Position numbers and translations under genes: made by a program
Assembly (NCBI RefSeq): GCF_014649995.1
Contig: NZ_BMUC01000002.1
Location: forward strand, 1-64,000
Direction: 5' to 3'
From: Streptomyces griseoflavus
GTDB lineage: Bacteria; Actinomycetota; Actinomycetes; Streptomycetales; Streptomycetaceae
Length of the DNA: 64,000 bases
Shown: in pieces, positions 51,105 to 60,770 of the stretch
Position numbering within the stretch: the stretch's first letter is position 1
Layout: each line of letters begins with the position of its first letter
Notes under the pieces: generated by a model
Told to the model about the DNA's origin: nothing
Database searches by the model: none
The model's input: the letters and a program-made list of their open reading frames with translations, nothing else

Positions 51105-54100
51105 ATGTCTACGCACTCTGCCCCCGCTCTCGACTCCCTCGCCTCCCGCCTCACCGAGCTGTCGCTGCGTGACGCGCACCGGCTCGGACGGCGGCTCGAG
51201 GGTGCCCGCAAGATCCGCAAGCCGGAGGCCCGCGCAGCCGTGCTCACCGAGATCAGGGCGGACATCGCCGCGGCCGAGGAGCGGATGACGGGCCGCCGTG
51301 CCCGGGTGCCGGAGGTGCGGTACCCGGAACAGCTGCCGGTCAGCCAGAAGAAGGACGCGATCGCCGAGGCGATCCGGGATCACCAGGTCGTGATCGTCGC
51401 CGGTGAGACGGGGTCCGGAAAGACCACGCAGATCCCGAAGATCTGCATGGAGCTGGGCCGGGGCGTCCGGGGCATGATCGGGCACACCCAGCCCCGGCGC
51501 ATCGCCGCCCGCACGGTGGCCGAGCGGGTCGCCGAGGAGCTGGACACGCCGCTCGGGGAAGCCGTCGGCTGGAAGGTCCGCTTCACCGACCAGGTGAACC
51601 CGGACGCCACGTTCGTGAAGCTGATGACGGACGGCATCCTGCTCGCGGAGATCCAGACCGACCGCGAGCTGCGCGCCTACGACACGATCATCATCGACGA
51701 GGCGCACGAGCGGTCGCTGAACATCGACTTCCTGCTCGGCTATCTCGCCCAGCTCCTGCCGAAGCGCCCGGACCTCAAGGTCGTCATCACCTCGGCGACC
51801 ATCGACCCGGAGCGTTTCTCCCGGCACTTCGGTGACGCGCCGATCATCGAGGTCAGCGGGCGCACGTATCCCGTGGAGGTCCGCTACCGGCCACTGCTGG
51901 AGGAGGACTCCGACGACTCCGACCGGGACCAGATCACCGCGATCACCGACGCGGTCGAGGAGCTGATGGCGGAGGGGCCCGGCGACATCCTGGTCTTCCT
52001 CTCCGGTGAGCGCGAGATCCGCGACACGGCGGACGCGCTGACGAAGAAGCGGTACCGGTCGACCGAGGTACTGCCGCTGTACGCCCGGCTGTCGCACGCC
52101 GAACAGCACCGGGTGTTCCAGCAGCACACCGGTCGCCGGATCGTTCTGGCGACCAACGTGGCCGAGACGTCCCTCACCGTGCCGGGCATCAAGTACGTCA
52201 TCGACCCCGGGTTCGCCCGCATCTCCCGCTACAGCCACCGCACGAAGGTGCAGAGGCTGCCGATCGAACCGGTGTCGCAGGCCAGCGCCAACCAGCGCAA
52301 GGGCCGCTGCGGCCGTACGTCGGACGGCATCTGCATCCGGCTGTACAGCGAGGACGACTTCCTGACCCGCCCGGAGTTCACCGACGCGGAGATCCTGCGG
52401 ACCAACCTCGCCTCGGTGATCCTCCAGATGACGGCGGCCGGCCTGGGCGAGATCGAGAAGTTCCCCTTCATCGACCCGCCGGACCACCGCAACATCCGTG
52501 ACGGTGTCCAGCTGCTCCAGGAGCTGGGCGCGCTGGACGCGGCGCAGAAGGACCCGCGCAAGCGGCTCACCCCGACCGGCCGGAAGCTGGCGCAGCTGCC
52601 GGTCGACCCCCGGCTGGCCCGCATGGTGCTGGAGGCGGACCGCAACGGCTGCGCTCGTGAGGTCATGGTCATCGCGGCGGCGCTGTCGATCCAGGACCCG
52701 CGCGAGCGGCCGGCGGACAAGCAGACACAGGCCGATCAGCAGCACGCCCGCTTCCGCGACGAGTCCAGCGACTTCCTCGCCTTCCTCAACCTCTGGCGCT
52801 ATGTCCGCGAGCAGCAGAAGGAGCGCGGCTCGTCGTCGTTCCGGCGGATGTGCAAGCAGGAGTACCTGAACTTCCTGCGGATCCGCGAGTGGCAGGACAT
52901 CTACACGCAGCTGCGGACGGTCGCCCGGCAGATGGGCATCCATCTGAACGAGGACGACGCCGCCGAGGACCGCATCCACGTGTCGCTGCTGTCCGGCCTG
53001 CTCTCGCACATCGGCATGAAGGACGTGAAGGAGTCCAAGGACACCGGTCAGGGCGGCGGCCGCAAGGACGGCGGCCGCAACGAGTACCTGGGGGCGCGCA
53101 ACGCCAAGTTCGCCATCTTCCCGGGCTCGGCGCTGTTCAAGAAGCCGCCGCGGTTCGTGATGTCGGCCGAGCTGGTGGAGACCTCCCGGCTGTGGGCGCG
53201 GGTCAACGCGAAGATCGAGCCGGAGTGGGTGGAGCCGCTCGCGGAGCACCTGCTCAAGCGCACCTACAGCGAGCCGCACTGGGAGAAGGACCAGGCGGCC
53301 GTGATGGCGTACGAGAAGGTCACCCTGTACGGCGTGCCGATCGTCGCGCAGCGCAAGGTGAACTACGGGCGGATCGACCCGGAGGTCAGCCGCGAGCTGT
53401 TCATCCGCAACGCGCTGGTCGAGGGCGACTGGCGCACGCACCACAAGTTCTACGCCGACAACCGCAAGCTGCTGACCGAGGTCGAGGAGCTGGAACACCG
53501 CGCCCGGCGCCGGGACATCATGGTCGACGACGAGACCCTGTTCGACTTCTACGAGCAGCGGATCCCCGAACACGTGGTGTCGGGGGCGCACTTCGACTCG
53601 TGGTGGAAGCACAAGCGGCACGAGCAGCCGGACTTCCTCGACTTCGAGCGCGAGATGCTGATCCGCGAGTCGGCCGAGGCGGTCACCAAGGCCGACTACC
53701 CCGACTCCTGGCGGCAGGGCCCGCTGAAGTTCCGGGTGACGTACCAGTTCGAGCCGGGCGCGGACGCCGACGGTGTGACCGTCCACATCCCGCTCCAGGT
53801 GCTGAACCAGGTGACGGACGAGGGCTTCGACTGGCAGATCCCCGGTCTGCGCGAAGAGGTCGTCACGGAGTTGATCCGTTCGCTGCCCAAGCCGATCCGC
53901 CGCAACTACGTGCCCGCGCCGAACTACGCCAAGGCGTTCCTGGAGCGGGCGGTTCCCCTGCAGGAGCCGCTGACGGTCACGATGGCCCGCGAGCTCAAGC
54001 GCATGGTCGGCGTGCCCTTCGACGCGGAGGACTTCGACCGGTCCCGCGTCCCCGACCACTTGAAGGTGACGTTCCGGATCGTCGACGAGCGGCGCCGCAC

Positions 54101-55085
54101 ACTCGCCGAGGACAAGGACCTCGAGGCGTTGAAGCTCCGGCTGCGGCCGAAGGCGCGCAAGGCGCTCTCCCAGGCGGCCGCGGCGACGGCGCAGCGGCAG
54201 GGCGGGGAGTCGCTGGAGCGCACGGGCCTGACGGACTGGACGATCGGTTCCCTCACCCGGGTGTTCGAGACCCGCCGGGCCGGCCAGCCGGTGAAGGCGT
54301 ATCCGGCACTCGTCGACGACGGCGACTCGGTCTCCGTGCGGCTGTTCGACTCGGAGGCCGAGCAGACGGAGGCGATGTGGAAGGGCACCCGGCGGCTGAT
54401 CCTGCTCGGTATTCCGGTGAACCCCGCGAAGTTCGCTTCCGAGAAGCTGACGAACCCGCAGAAGCTGGCGCTCTCGGCGAATCCGCACGGGTCGGTGCAG
54501 GCCCTGTTCGACGACTGCGCGACGGCCGCGGCGGACAAGCTGATCGCGGACTTCGGCGGACCGGTCTGGGACGAGGAGTCGTTCCGGAAGCTGTTCGACA
54601 AGGTCCGTGCCGAGATCGTCGACACGACGGTCCGCGCGGTCGGCCAGGTGCAGCAGGTGCTGGCCGCCTGGCAGGCCTGTGAGCGCCGTCTGAAGGGCGT
54701 ACGCAGCCCCGCGCTGCTGGCGAACCTGCAGGACGTCAGGACGCAGCTGGACGGGCTCGTACGGCCCGGCTTCGTGACGGCGGCGGGGCTGCGGCGGCTG
54801 CCGGACCTGATGCGGTATCTGGTGGCCGCGGACCGCCGGCTCCAGCAGATGCCGGCGAACGCGCAGCGGGACACGACGCGGATGGCGAAGGTCCACGAGA
54901 TGCGGGACGAGTACGCGTGGCTGCTGGAGCAGATGCCGCAGGGGCGGCCCGTTCCGCGCGAGGTGCTGGAGATCCGCTGGATGATCGAGGAGCTGCGGGT
55001 CAGCTACTTCGCCCACGCGCTCGGCACGGCGTACCCCGTGTCGGACAAGCGGATCGTGAAGGCGATCGACGCGGCGGTGCCGTAA
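51105..55085 (+). CDS. hrpA: ATP-dependent RNA helicase HrpA
   Basis: 1326 aa, full length for DEAH-box HrpA. Walker A is GETGSGKTTQIPK (about residues 101-113), the DEAH box is IIIDEAHERSL, with SATID and QRKGRCGRTSDGICIRLY (motif VI). The HA2, OB and DUF3418 regions fill the C-terminal half, including LLSGLLSHIG. HrpA enzymes act in mRNA processing and ribosome rescue. TGGAG precedes ATG. It is flanked by two identical tRNA-Asp genes. Confidence 0.95.
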   Translation: MSTHSAPALDSLASRLTELSLRDAHRLGRRLEGARKIRKPEARAAVLTEIRADIAAAEERMTGRRARVPEVRYPEQLPVSQKKDAIAEAIRDHQVVIVAGETGSGKTTQIPKICMELGRGVRGMIGHTQPRRIAARTVAERVAEELDTPLGEAVGWKVRFTDQVNPDATFVKLMTDGILLAEIQTDRELRAYDTIIIDEAHERSLNIDFLLGYLAQLLPKRPDLKVVITSATIDPERFSRHFGDAPIIEVSGRTYPVEVRYRPLLEEDSDDSDRDQITAITDAVEELMAEGPGDILVFLSGEREIRDTADALTKKRYRSTEVLPLYARLSHAEQHRVFQQHTGRRIVLATNVAETSLTVPGIKYVIDPGFARISRYSHRTKVQRLPIEPVSQASANQRKGRCGRTSDGICIRLYSEDDFLTRPEFTDAEILRTNLASVILQMTAAGLGEIEKFPFIDPPDHRNIRDGVQLLQELGALDAAQKDPRKRLTPTGRKLAQLPVDPRLARMVLEADRNGCAREVMVIAAALSIQDPRERPADKQTQADQQHARFRDESSDFLAFLNLWRYVREQQKERGSSSFRRMCKQEYLNFLRIREWQDIYTQLRTVARQMGIHLNEDDAAEDRIHVSLLSGLLSHIGMKDVKESKDTGQGGGRKDGGRNEYLGARNAKFAIFPGSALFKKPPRFVMSAELVETSRLWARVNAKIEPEWVEPLAEHLLKRTYSEPHWEKDQAAVMAYEKVTLYGVPIVAQRKVNYGRIDPEVSRELFIRNALVEGDWRTHHKFYADNRKLLTEVEELEHRARRRDIMVDDETLFDFYEQRIPEHVVSGAHFDSWWKHKRHEQPDFLDFEREMLIRESAEAVTKADYPDSWRQGPLKFRVTYQFEPGADADGVTVHIPLQVLNQVTDEGFDWQIPGLREEVVTELIRSLPKPIRRNYVPAPNYAKAFLERAVPLQEPLTVTMARELKRMVGVPFDAEDFDRSRVPDHLKVTFRIVDERRRTLAEDKDLEALKLRLRPKARKALSQAAAATAQRQGGESLERTGLTDWTIGSLTRVFETRRAGQPVKAYPALVDDGDSVSVRLFDSEAEQTEAMWKGTRRLILLGIPVNPAKFASEKLTNPQKLALSANPHGSVQALFDDCATAAADKLIADFGGPVWDEESFRKLFDKVRAEIVDTTVRAVGQVQQVLAAWQACERRLKGVRSPALLANLQDVRTQLDGLVRPGFVTAAGLRRLPDLMRYLVAADRRLQQMPANAQRDTTRMAKVHEMRDEYAWLLEQMPQGRPVPREVLEIRWMIEELRVSYFAHALGTAYPVSDKRIVKAIDAAVP

Positions 55086-55178
55086 CCGCGCCCGCACACT
55101 GGGTGAGTTCGACCAGGGGGCTCACCCTCCTGTACAGTCCTTCTCGCAGCGCAACGCACGAATGGCTCTGCGAAACCA

Positions 55179-55253
55179 GGTCCTGTGGAGCAGTTTGGAG
55201 TGCTCGCCACCCTGTCAAGGTGGAGGCCGCGGGTTCAAATCCCGTCAGGACCG
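55179..55253 (+). tRNA. tRNA-Asp (GTC), copy 2
   Basis: Identical over 75 nt to copy 1. A TACAGT about 40 bases upstream may be its -10. Confidence 0.93.
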
Positions 55254-55260
55254 CAGTGAA

Positions 55261-55293
55261 GAAGGCCCGCATCTCCCGGAGATGCGGGCCTTC
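55261..55293 (+). terminator. Terminator of tRNA-Asp copy 2
   Basis: GAAGGCCCGCATCTC pairs perfectly with GAGATGCGGGCCTTC, 15-bp stem with a 3-base loop, seven bases after the tRNA. Confidence 0.85.
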
Positions 55294-55883
55294 TCGTGTG
55301 TCGCGGCACGCGTCCTCGATCCGTGCCGCCCCGCGCTCCGGGCCCGGTGCGCCCTCTCCGGCGCTCCACGCCGTCTTGACGGGCCCGGCGGCCCCTCGGT
55401 ACTCCAGGAAGCAGGGCCCGACTCCCCGTGGCCCCTGGAGGTGGCACAGGGCGGCATCGGCCGGGCACGAGACGCGGGCCCTGCTCCGCGCACACCTGTC
55501 GGCCGCATCGTCGTACGGGCACCTGATGCGCCACCGTCCCGTCTGCCACCGCCTGTTGAGGCCGGAGCCGGCCGCCCCGCCCCACCCCTCGCAACCCGCC
55601 GCGGAACAACCCGCTCCCAACGGGCGTTCTCTCTAGCGCATATGCCACAGGCTCAACAAGCCGACTGGTATGTGACGGGTGTCACCGCATGAGTTTTGTG
55701 AAGTGCGGTACTTACACCCGTCCTACAACCAGTCAATTTAATATGTGCCATTGCACTCCCCGGAGAGGTACGCACCGGCCGGCACCCGGGCGATCCCTCA
55801 TCCGCCCCCAGACTCCGACAGGCCCGCGCACGGTGCACCGGCGCGTCCGCGGACGAGGCCGCGCCGGCCCACCAACAGCGCAC
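55294..55883. other. Intergenic region with an A+T-rich island, no confirmed gene
   Basis: About 590 bases without a convincing gene. Positions 55630-55760 are far richer in A+T than the surroundings (TCAATTTAATATGTGCC). On the leftward strand TTGACT N16 TAAGTA resembles a promoter. On the plus strand, ATG 55640 opens a 16-codon frame ending ATGA, overlapping a second ATG (MSFVKCG). Neither has a ribosome-binding site. Confidence 0.45.
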
Positions 55884-55922
55884 AAAAAAGATCGCGCTGG
55901 ACCCGGCGGAGTCCAGCGCGAT
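55884..55922 (-). terminator. Rho-independent terminator of bldC
   Basis: Leftward ATCGCGCTGGAC pairs with GTCCAGCGCGAT and is followed by CTTTTTTG, a true U tract, rare at this GC content. It is ~150 bases beyond the bldC stop, leaving a long 3' UTR. Confidence 0.88.
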
Positions 55923-56073
55923 CCACGACGCACCCGTGTTCAGTTGCCTGGAAAGCTTCGATCGGCTTGGGCGAAGGGCCTGTTGGGGCAGTCCCCGCGT
56001 CGCGTGGAGCCTGTGTTCCCGGGCGTCTCGACCAGTGGGGGACCGGCCGGTGCTGCCCGGTTCATGCGGTTGT

Positions 56074-56280
56074 TCAGGCCTCGCTGCGCTGCTGCGGAAT
56101 GCCCGCGAGCAGTGCGCGGACCTCGGCTTCGCGGTAGCGGCGGTGCCCGCCGAGCGTGCGGATCGACGTGAGCTTGCCTGCCTTCGCCCAGCGCGTGACC
56201 GTCTTGGGGTCGACGCGGAACATGGTGGCGACCTCAGCCGGGGTCAGCAGCGGCTCGGCATCAGGGGTGCGAGCGGTCAT
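56074..56280 (-). CDS. bldC: BldC developmental regulator
   Basis: 68 aa, the whole protein being a MerR-type winged helix: LLTPAEVATMFRVDPKTVTRWAKAGKL (about residues 11-37), then LGGHRRYREAEV. BldC is a small DNA-binding protein that holds back sporulation genes and coats promoters cooperatively in Streptomyces. GAGGAGG precedes ATG by seven bases. The ~540 bases upstream are empty, suggesting an extended control region. Confidence 0.97.
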   Translation of the reverse strand: MTARTPDAEPLLTPAEVATMFRVDPKTVTRWAKAGKLTSIRTLGGHRRYREAEVRALLAGIPQQRSEA

Positions 56281-56820
56281 GAGCGGCCTCCTCGGGAGAA
56301 CCGAACCTTCTCGGTTCTTTCCTCTAAATTCTGCACCTTGACCCGCGTTGCCCGAAATGGCGGACGCGAGTCGAGTCGGTTATAGGACGAACGGCTTGTC
56401 CTCGGCACTACAACTACACCATCTGTCCAGCCACGTCGGCCAAACCGATGGAATTGCCCTCCCAGGTGTTCATCAGCCGCGGAAGCCGATGGACCATGCC
56501 ATAGCGGACAGTCACGCCCCTGTGACGATCAGTCACAGCAGCGATCAGGAGTCACCACGACCCCCCAAAGCGTGCAATGCGAAGATTCCGCCCATAGTCG
56601 AGCACAGCAGGACGGAGGAGCCCTCCCCGGACTCCTTGTCCTATTTTGGCATGAGGGTGGGCAAGCGGCGCAAGGGCCGCGTAAGTGCGGTCCATCACGC
56701 TTGACACACTTGGGGCATACGCCCGGATCGGCAGCTACGTCCGTTGCCGGGCTCACGCTGACGGAATCTCAGGACCCCCAGGGCGAAGACAAAACCCCAA
56801 GACGGGCGTTTGGTCAAACG
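56281..56820. promoter_or_regulatory. bldC upstream region, no gene accepted
   Basis: 540 bases between bldC and the gene behind it on the same strand. A GAACCGAGAAGGTTCGG hairpin sits in the bldC leader, about 20-40 bases before ATG, next to a TTTAGAGG tract. A TTGACA at about 56702 (plus strand) lacks a matching -10. A 75-codon Cys-rich frame at 56529-56756 (minus) has no ribosome-binding site. Confidence 0.45.
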
Positions 56821-57663
56821 TCAGTTCGCCGAGCGCAGGTCCCGCACCGCCCGCCAGCGCTCCACGAGACGCCCGTAGGCCGCCCCGGCACCCTCCTCGT
56901 CGCCGCGCCGCAGCGCCCCGATCCCCTCGGCCACGTCCGCCGCCGAGTGGTCGCCCTCCAGGGAACCGGACGGCAGGGCGTGCACCAGCCCTCCGTAGTC
57001 CAGCTCGACCAGCGAGCGCGGGTGGAACTCCTCCAGCCAGCGTCCGACGTCCTCGAGCCCGTCGATCAGCAGGCTCTCCTCCATGGCGTCGCGCAGCGCG
57101 CGCAGCCCGCGCGCCACCCGCCGGCGGGCCTGGACCATGGGGGTGCGGTAGCGCAGGACGGGCGCCTCCCCCGCGGAACCGTCGGCGTACTCCCGCTCCC
57201 CGTCCTCGAACAGCACGAACCAGTTGATCGGGACGTGCCAGGTCGCCGTGCGGATCCAGGGCCGGGCGTCGGGATGGCCGGACAGCCAGCGCTCGTAGTC
57301 CCGGGTCGCCTGATGCCGTACGACCGGGGGGAGCAGGGCGTCGAGGACCGGCAGCGGGAAGTCCTCGGCGAGCTCGCCCAGGGCCTGCCAGCCGCGCAGC
57401 CGGGTGCGCCAGGGGCAGACGCAGAGGACGCCGTCGGCCTCCAGGACGAACGCGTCGTCGCTCTCGTGCACCGGCACCGGCACCGGCGGGGTGGGCGCCA
57501 GATCGGCCAGCGACCGGCGGAGTTCGTCCTGGCAGGACGGGCGGTCGGGGCGGCGGGCGTAACGGGCCCAGTGACCGCGTTCCGGCTCGGGGAAGGCGGC
57601 CAGCGGTTCGTACACGCGCAGGTACGTCGCGTAGGGGACGATCACCGAGGACACCTTGGGCAC
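56821..57663 (-). CDS. Conserved hypothetical protein of the bldC-vdh interval
   Basis: 280 aa, no signal or membrane helix. It opens [29 protein letters not shown] (cut here for length in the family), with Trp-rich [17 protein letters not shown] in the middle and an acidic C-terminal helical third. I recognise no catalytic motif. From memory, Streptomyces keep this gene between bldC and vdh. GTG start. It is divergent from vdh with ~220 bases between. Confidence 0.8.
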   Translation of the reverse strand: MPKVSSVIVPYATYLRVYEPLAAFPEPERGHWARYARRPDRPSCQDELRRSLADLAPTPPVPVPVHESDDAFVLEADGVLCVCPWRTRLRGWQALGELAEDFPLPVLDALLPPVVRHQATRDYERWLSGHPDARPWIRTATWHVPINWFVLFEDGEREYADGSAGEAPVLRYRTPMVQARRRVARGLRALRDAMEESLLIDGLEDVGRWLEEFHPRSLVELDYGGLVHALPSGSLEGDHSAADVAEGIGALRRGDEEGAGAAYGRLVERWRAVRDLRSAN

Positions 57664-57882
57664 GCCTGCTCCCTCCCCAGCCGGCCGCCGCGAAAACCTG
57701 CCCGGCCCCCGCCCGGACGGGTGGGAAATCCTGGCAAACCGCCGCACGGGGTACTCCGGACGGAGGTGATCCCGCACACGGTGCCGCCGTCGGACGCGGA
57801 AGGATCTACTCTCGTGCCACAGCCCCCGCCACCTTCACGGGAGCCGACCCCACCCGCCGCTTCTTACTCAGGAGTCACCACA

Positions 57883-58971
57883 GTGACCGACGTATCTGAC
57901 GGCGTCCTGCACACCCTGTTCCGCTCGGACCAGGGGGGCCACGAGCAAGTCGTGCTCTGTCAGGACCGCGCCAGTGGCCTCAAGGCCGTCATCGCTCTCC
58001 ACTCCACCGCCCTGGGCCCCGCCCTCGGCGGTACGCGCTTCTACCCGTACGCCTCCGAGGAGGAGGCCGTCGCCGACGCGTTGAACCTCGCGCGCGGGAT
58101 GTCGTACAAGAACGCCATGGCCGGCCTCGACCACGGCGGCGGCAAGGCCGTGATCATCGGCGACCCGGAGCAGATCAAGAGCGAGGAGCTGCTGCTGGCC
58201 TACGGCCGGTTCGTCGCCTCGCTCGGCGGCCGGTACGTCACCGCCTGCGACGTCGGCACCTACGTCGCCGACATGGACGTCGTGGCCCGCGAGTGCCGCT
58301 GGACCACCGGCCGCTCCCCCGAGAACGGCGGCGCGGGCGACTCCTCCGTGCTCACCTCCTACGGCGTCTACCAGGGCATGCGGGCCGCCGCCCAGCACCT
58401 GTGGGGCGACCCCTCGCTGCGCGACCGCAAGGTCGGCGTCGCGGGCGTCGGCAAGGTCGGCCACCACCTGGTGGAGCACCTGCGCGCCGAGGGCGCCGAG
58501 GTGGTCGTCACCGACGTGCGCGAGGACGCCGTGCGGCGCGTCCTCGACCGGCACCCCGAGGGCGTGTCGGCCGTCGCCGACACCGAGGCGCTGATCCGCA
58601 CCGAGGGCCTGGACATCTACGCCCCGTGCGCGCTCGGCGGGGCCCTGAACGACGACAGCGTGCCCGTGCTGACCGCCCGGGTGGTCTGCGGAGCCGCCAA
58701 CAACCAGCTCGCCCACCCCGGTGTCGAGAAGGACCTCGCCGACCGCGGGATCCTCTACGCACCGGACTACGTGGTGAACGCCGGCGGTGTCATCCAGGTC
58801 GCCGACGAGCTGCACGGCTTCGACTTCGACCGGTGCAAGGCGAAGGCGTCGAAGATCTTCGACACCACGCTCGCCATATTCGCACGTGCGAAGCAGGACG
58901 GGATCCCGCCGGCCGCCGCGGCCGACCGGATCGCCGAGCAGCGGATGGCGGAGGCACGTCCGGTCCGCTGA
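57883..58971 (+). CDS. vdh: Valine (branched-chain amino acid) dehydrogenase
   Basis: 362 aa, about the length of S. coelicolor Vdh. It deaminates valine, leucine and isoleucine with NAD. The dimerisation/catalytic part has [32 protein letters not shown] (catalytic Lys) and [13 protein letters not shown]. The Rossmann motif is [17 protein letters not shown] (about residues 185-201), and CGAANNQLA closes the active site. The product 2-oxo acids feed branched fatty acids and polyketide starters. GGAG lies before the GTG start. Confidence 0.95.
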   Translation: MTDVSDGVLHTLFRSDQGGHEQVVLCQDRASGLKAVIALHSTALGPALGGTRFYPYASEEEAVADALNLARGMSYKNAMAGLDHGGGKAVIIGDPEQIKSEELLLAYGRFVASLGGRYVTACDVGTYVADMDVVARECRWTTGRSPENGGAGDSSVLTSYGVYQGMRAAAQHLWGDPSLRDRKVGVAGVGKVGHHLVEHLRAEGAEVVVTDVREDAVRRVLDRHPEGVSAVADTEALIRTEGLDIYAPCALGGALNDDSVPVLTARVVCGAANNQLAHPGVEKDLADRGILYAPDYVVNAGGVIQVADELHGFDFDRCKAKASKIFDTTLAIFARAKQDGIPPAAAADRIAEQRMAEARPVR

Positions 58972-59291
58972 GAGCTGCCGGGGGGCGGCCCGTCCCGGGC
59001 CGCCTTCGTACGGGTGAGCGGTACCCGCCGGCGGGCACTTGGAGAGAACTCTCACTTCTCCCGGCGGGTCGACCTCCGATAAGTGGTGAAAATCGCGTCT
59101 GACCAGCGAGGACAGGGTGCCTCGACGGCCCCGGGGACGGGCCCGTCATGCGGGCGACGTACCGTATGGGCGTGGGCTCAGGTACCGTGGGAGCCCTACG
59201 GACCGGTCTCTCCACGGAGAGCCCGTTCCGGACCATGAACGCGTGTCAAGACTCTGGGGCCGTCGAGCCCCGTCGTTGAGGGGGTCGAGCC
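58972..59291. other. vdh-DUF3073 spacer
   Basis: 320 bases. A GGCGGCCC/GGGCCGCC hairpin at 58984-59004 is a likely vdh terminator. The rest is the DUF3073 leader, with a CTCT/AGAG hairpin near 59208 and GAGGGGG before the start codon. No gene seen. Confidence 0.5.
58984..59004 (+). terminator. Probable vdh terminator
   Basis: 8-bp GC stem GGCGGCCC/GGGCCGCC 12 bases after the stop, followed by TTCGT. Confidence 0.65.
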
Positions 59292-59537
59292 ATGGGGCGC
59301 GGCCGGGCCAAGGCCAAGCAGACGAAGGTCGCCCGCCAGCTGAAGTACAACAGCGGTGGGACTGACCTCTCACGCCTGGCCGAGGAGCTGGGTGCATCGC
59401 CGTCGAATCAGCCACCGAACGGTGAGCGTTTCGAGGACGATGAGCAAGACGACGACCTGTACGCACGGTACGCCGACCTCTATGAGGACGACGACGAGGA
59501 CGAGGACGGCCCGTCCTCTCAACGTCGCGGCGCCTGA
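59292..59537 (+). CDS. DUF3073 small acidic-tailed protein
   Basis: 81 aa. The basic N-terminus MGRGRAKAKQTKVARQLKY is the DUF3073 signature, and the tail is an Asp/Glu run (YEDDDEDEDG). The charge split suggests nucleic-acid or ribosome association, but no function is established. GAGGGGG precedes ATG. Stands alone between vdh and the pur genes. Confidence 0.9.
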   Translation: MGRGRAKAKQTKVARQLKYNSGGTDLSRLAEELGASPSNQPPNGERFEDDEQDDDLYARYADLYEDDDEDEDGPSSQRRGA

Positions 59538-59628
59538 CCTTGCGCTGAGCACGAGCCCGGTGGGTGACCTCGGTCACCGGCCGGGTTCAGTGCTGCCCGG
59601 GACCACCGGGCCGCACACCTCACCCGGA

Positions 59629-59661
59629 ACGCTGCCCGCCCGGTCACCGCGCGGGCAGCGT
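59629..59661. terminator. Bidirectional terminator between DUF3073 and purM
   Basis: ACGCTGCCCGC pairs perfectly with GCGGGCAGCGT, 11-bp stem and 11-base loop, between converging genes. Confidence 0.8.
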
Positions 59662-59669
59662 CCTCGTGC

Positions 59670-60737
59670 TCAGTTCGCGTAGTCACCGACGAGTGCCGCG
59701 CCCGTGCCGTGCTCGCCGCGGTCGGTGATCTCACCGGCCACCCAGGCGTCCACTCCACGGTCGGACAGCGTCGTCAGCGCCACGTCGGCGGACTCCTGCG
59801 GCACGATCGCGATCATGCCGACGCCCATGTTCAGCGTCTTCTCCAGCTCCAGCCGCTCGACCGAACCGGTCCGTCCCACGAGGTCGAACACCGGGGCGGG
59901 CGTCCACGTGGAGCGGTCCACCGTCGCGTGCAGTCCGTCGGGGACGACACGGGCCAGGTTGGCCGCGAGCCCGCCGCCGGTGACGTGGCTGAACGCGTGC
60001 ACCTCGGTGGTGCGCATCAGCGCCAGGCAGTCCAGCGAGTAGATCTTGGTGGGCTCCAGGAGCTCCTCGCCGAGCGTGCGGCCCAGCTCGTCGATCCGGG
60101 TGTCCAGGGCGAGGCCCGCGCGGTCCAGCAGCACGTGCCGGACGAGCGAGTAACCGTTGGAGTGAAGACCCGAGGCCGCCATGGCGATCACCGCGTCACC
60201 CGAACGGATGCGGTCCGGGCCGAGCAGCCGGTCGGCCTCCACGACGCCCGTACCGGCGCCGGCGACGTCGAAGTCGTCCGGACCCAGCAGACCGGGGTGT
60301 TCGGCCGTCTCGCCGCCGACCAGGGCACACCCGGCCAGCACACAGCCCTCGGCGATGCCCTTGACGATGGCCGCGACCCGCTCGGGGTGGACCTTGCCGA
60401 CACAGATGTAGTCGGTCATGAAGAGCGGCTCGGCGCCGCACACCACGATGTCGTCCATGACCATGGCGACCAGGTCGTGGCCGATGGAGTCGTAGACCCC
60501 CATCTGCCGCGCGATGTCGACCTTGGTGCCGACGCCGTCCGTGGCGGAGGCCAGCAGGGGCCGCTCGTAGTTCTTCAGGGCGGAGGCGTCGAAGAGGCCG
60601 GCGAATCCGCCGAGGCCGCCGAGGACCTCGGGGCGCCGGGTCTTCTTCACCCACTCCTTCATCAGCTCGACCGCGCGGTCGCCCGCTTCGATGTCGACGC
60701 CCGCCGCTGCGTAGCTGGCACCAGTGTTCTGGGACAT
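59670..60737 (-). CDS. purM: Phosphoribosylformylglycinamidine cyclo-ligase (AIR synthetase)
   Basis: 355 aa. It closes FGAM to aminoimidazole ribotide with ATP, step 5 of purine synthesis. YAAAGVDIEAGDRAVELM, LLASATDGVGTKVDIA, CVGKVHPERV and HVTGGGLAANLARV are family signatures in order. It lies 33 bases downstream of purF on the same strand, forming a purFM operon. Confidence 0.96.
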   Translation of the reverse strand: MSQNTGASYAAAGVDIEAGDRAVELMKEWVKKTRRPEVLGGLGGFAGLFDASALKNYERPLLASATDGVGTKVDIARQMGVYDSIGHDLVAMVMDDIVVCGAEPLFMTDYICVGKVHPERVAAIVKGIAEGCVLAGCALVGGETAEHPGLLGPDDFDVAGAGTGVVEADRLLGPDRIRSGDAVIAMAASGLHSNGYSLVRHVLLDRAGLALDTRIDELGRTLGEELLEPTKIYSLDCLALMRTTEVHAFSHVTGGGLAANLARVVPDGLHATVDRSTWTPAPVFDLVGRTGSVERLELEKTLNMGVGMIAIVPQESADVALTTLSDRGVDAWVAGEITDRGEHGTGAALVGDYAN

Positions 60738-60770
60738 GACTGTGAGAGCTTTCGTGTCGTCCGTCAGGGC

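Noticed and set aside
50673-55097. 1474-codon minus-strand frame
   Set aside because: It is the shadow of hrpA running through three tRNA genes.
56529-56756. 75-codon Cys-rich frame with a CxxC pair before bldC
   Set aside because: No ribosome-binding site, no clear zinc-ribbon spacing, and it sits in the probable bldC control region; kept only as a weak possibility.
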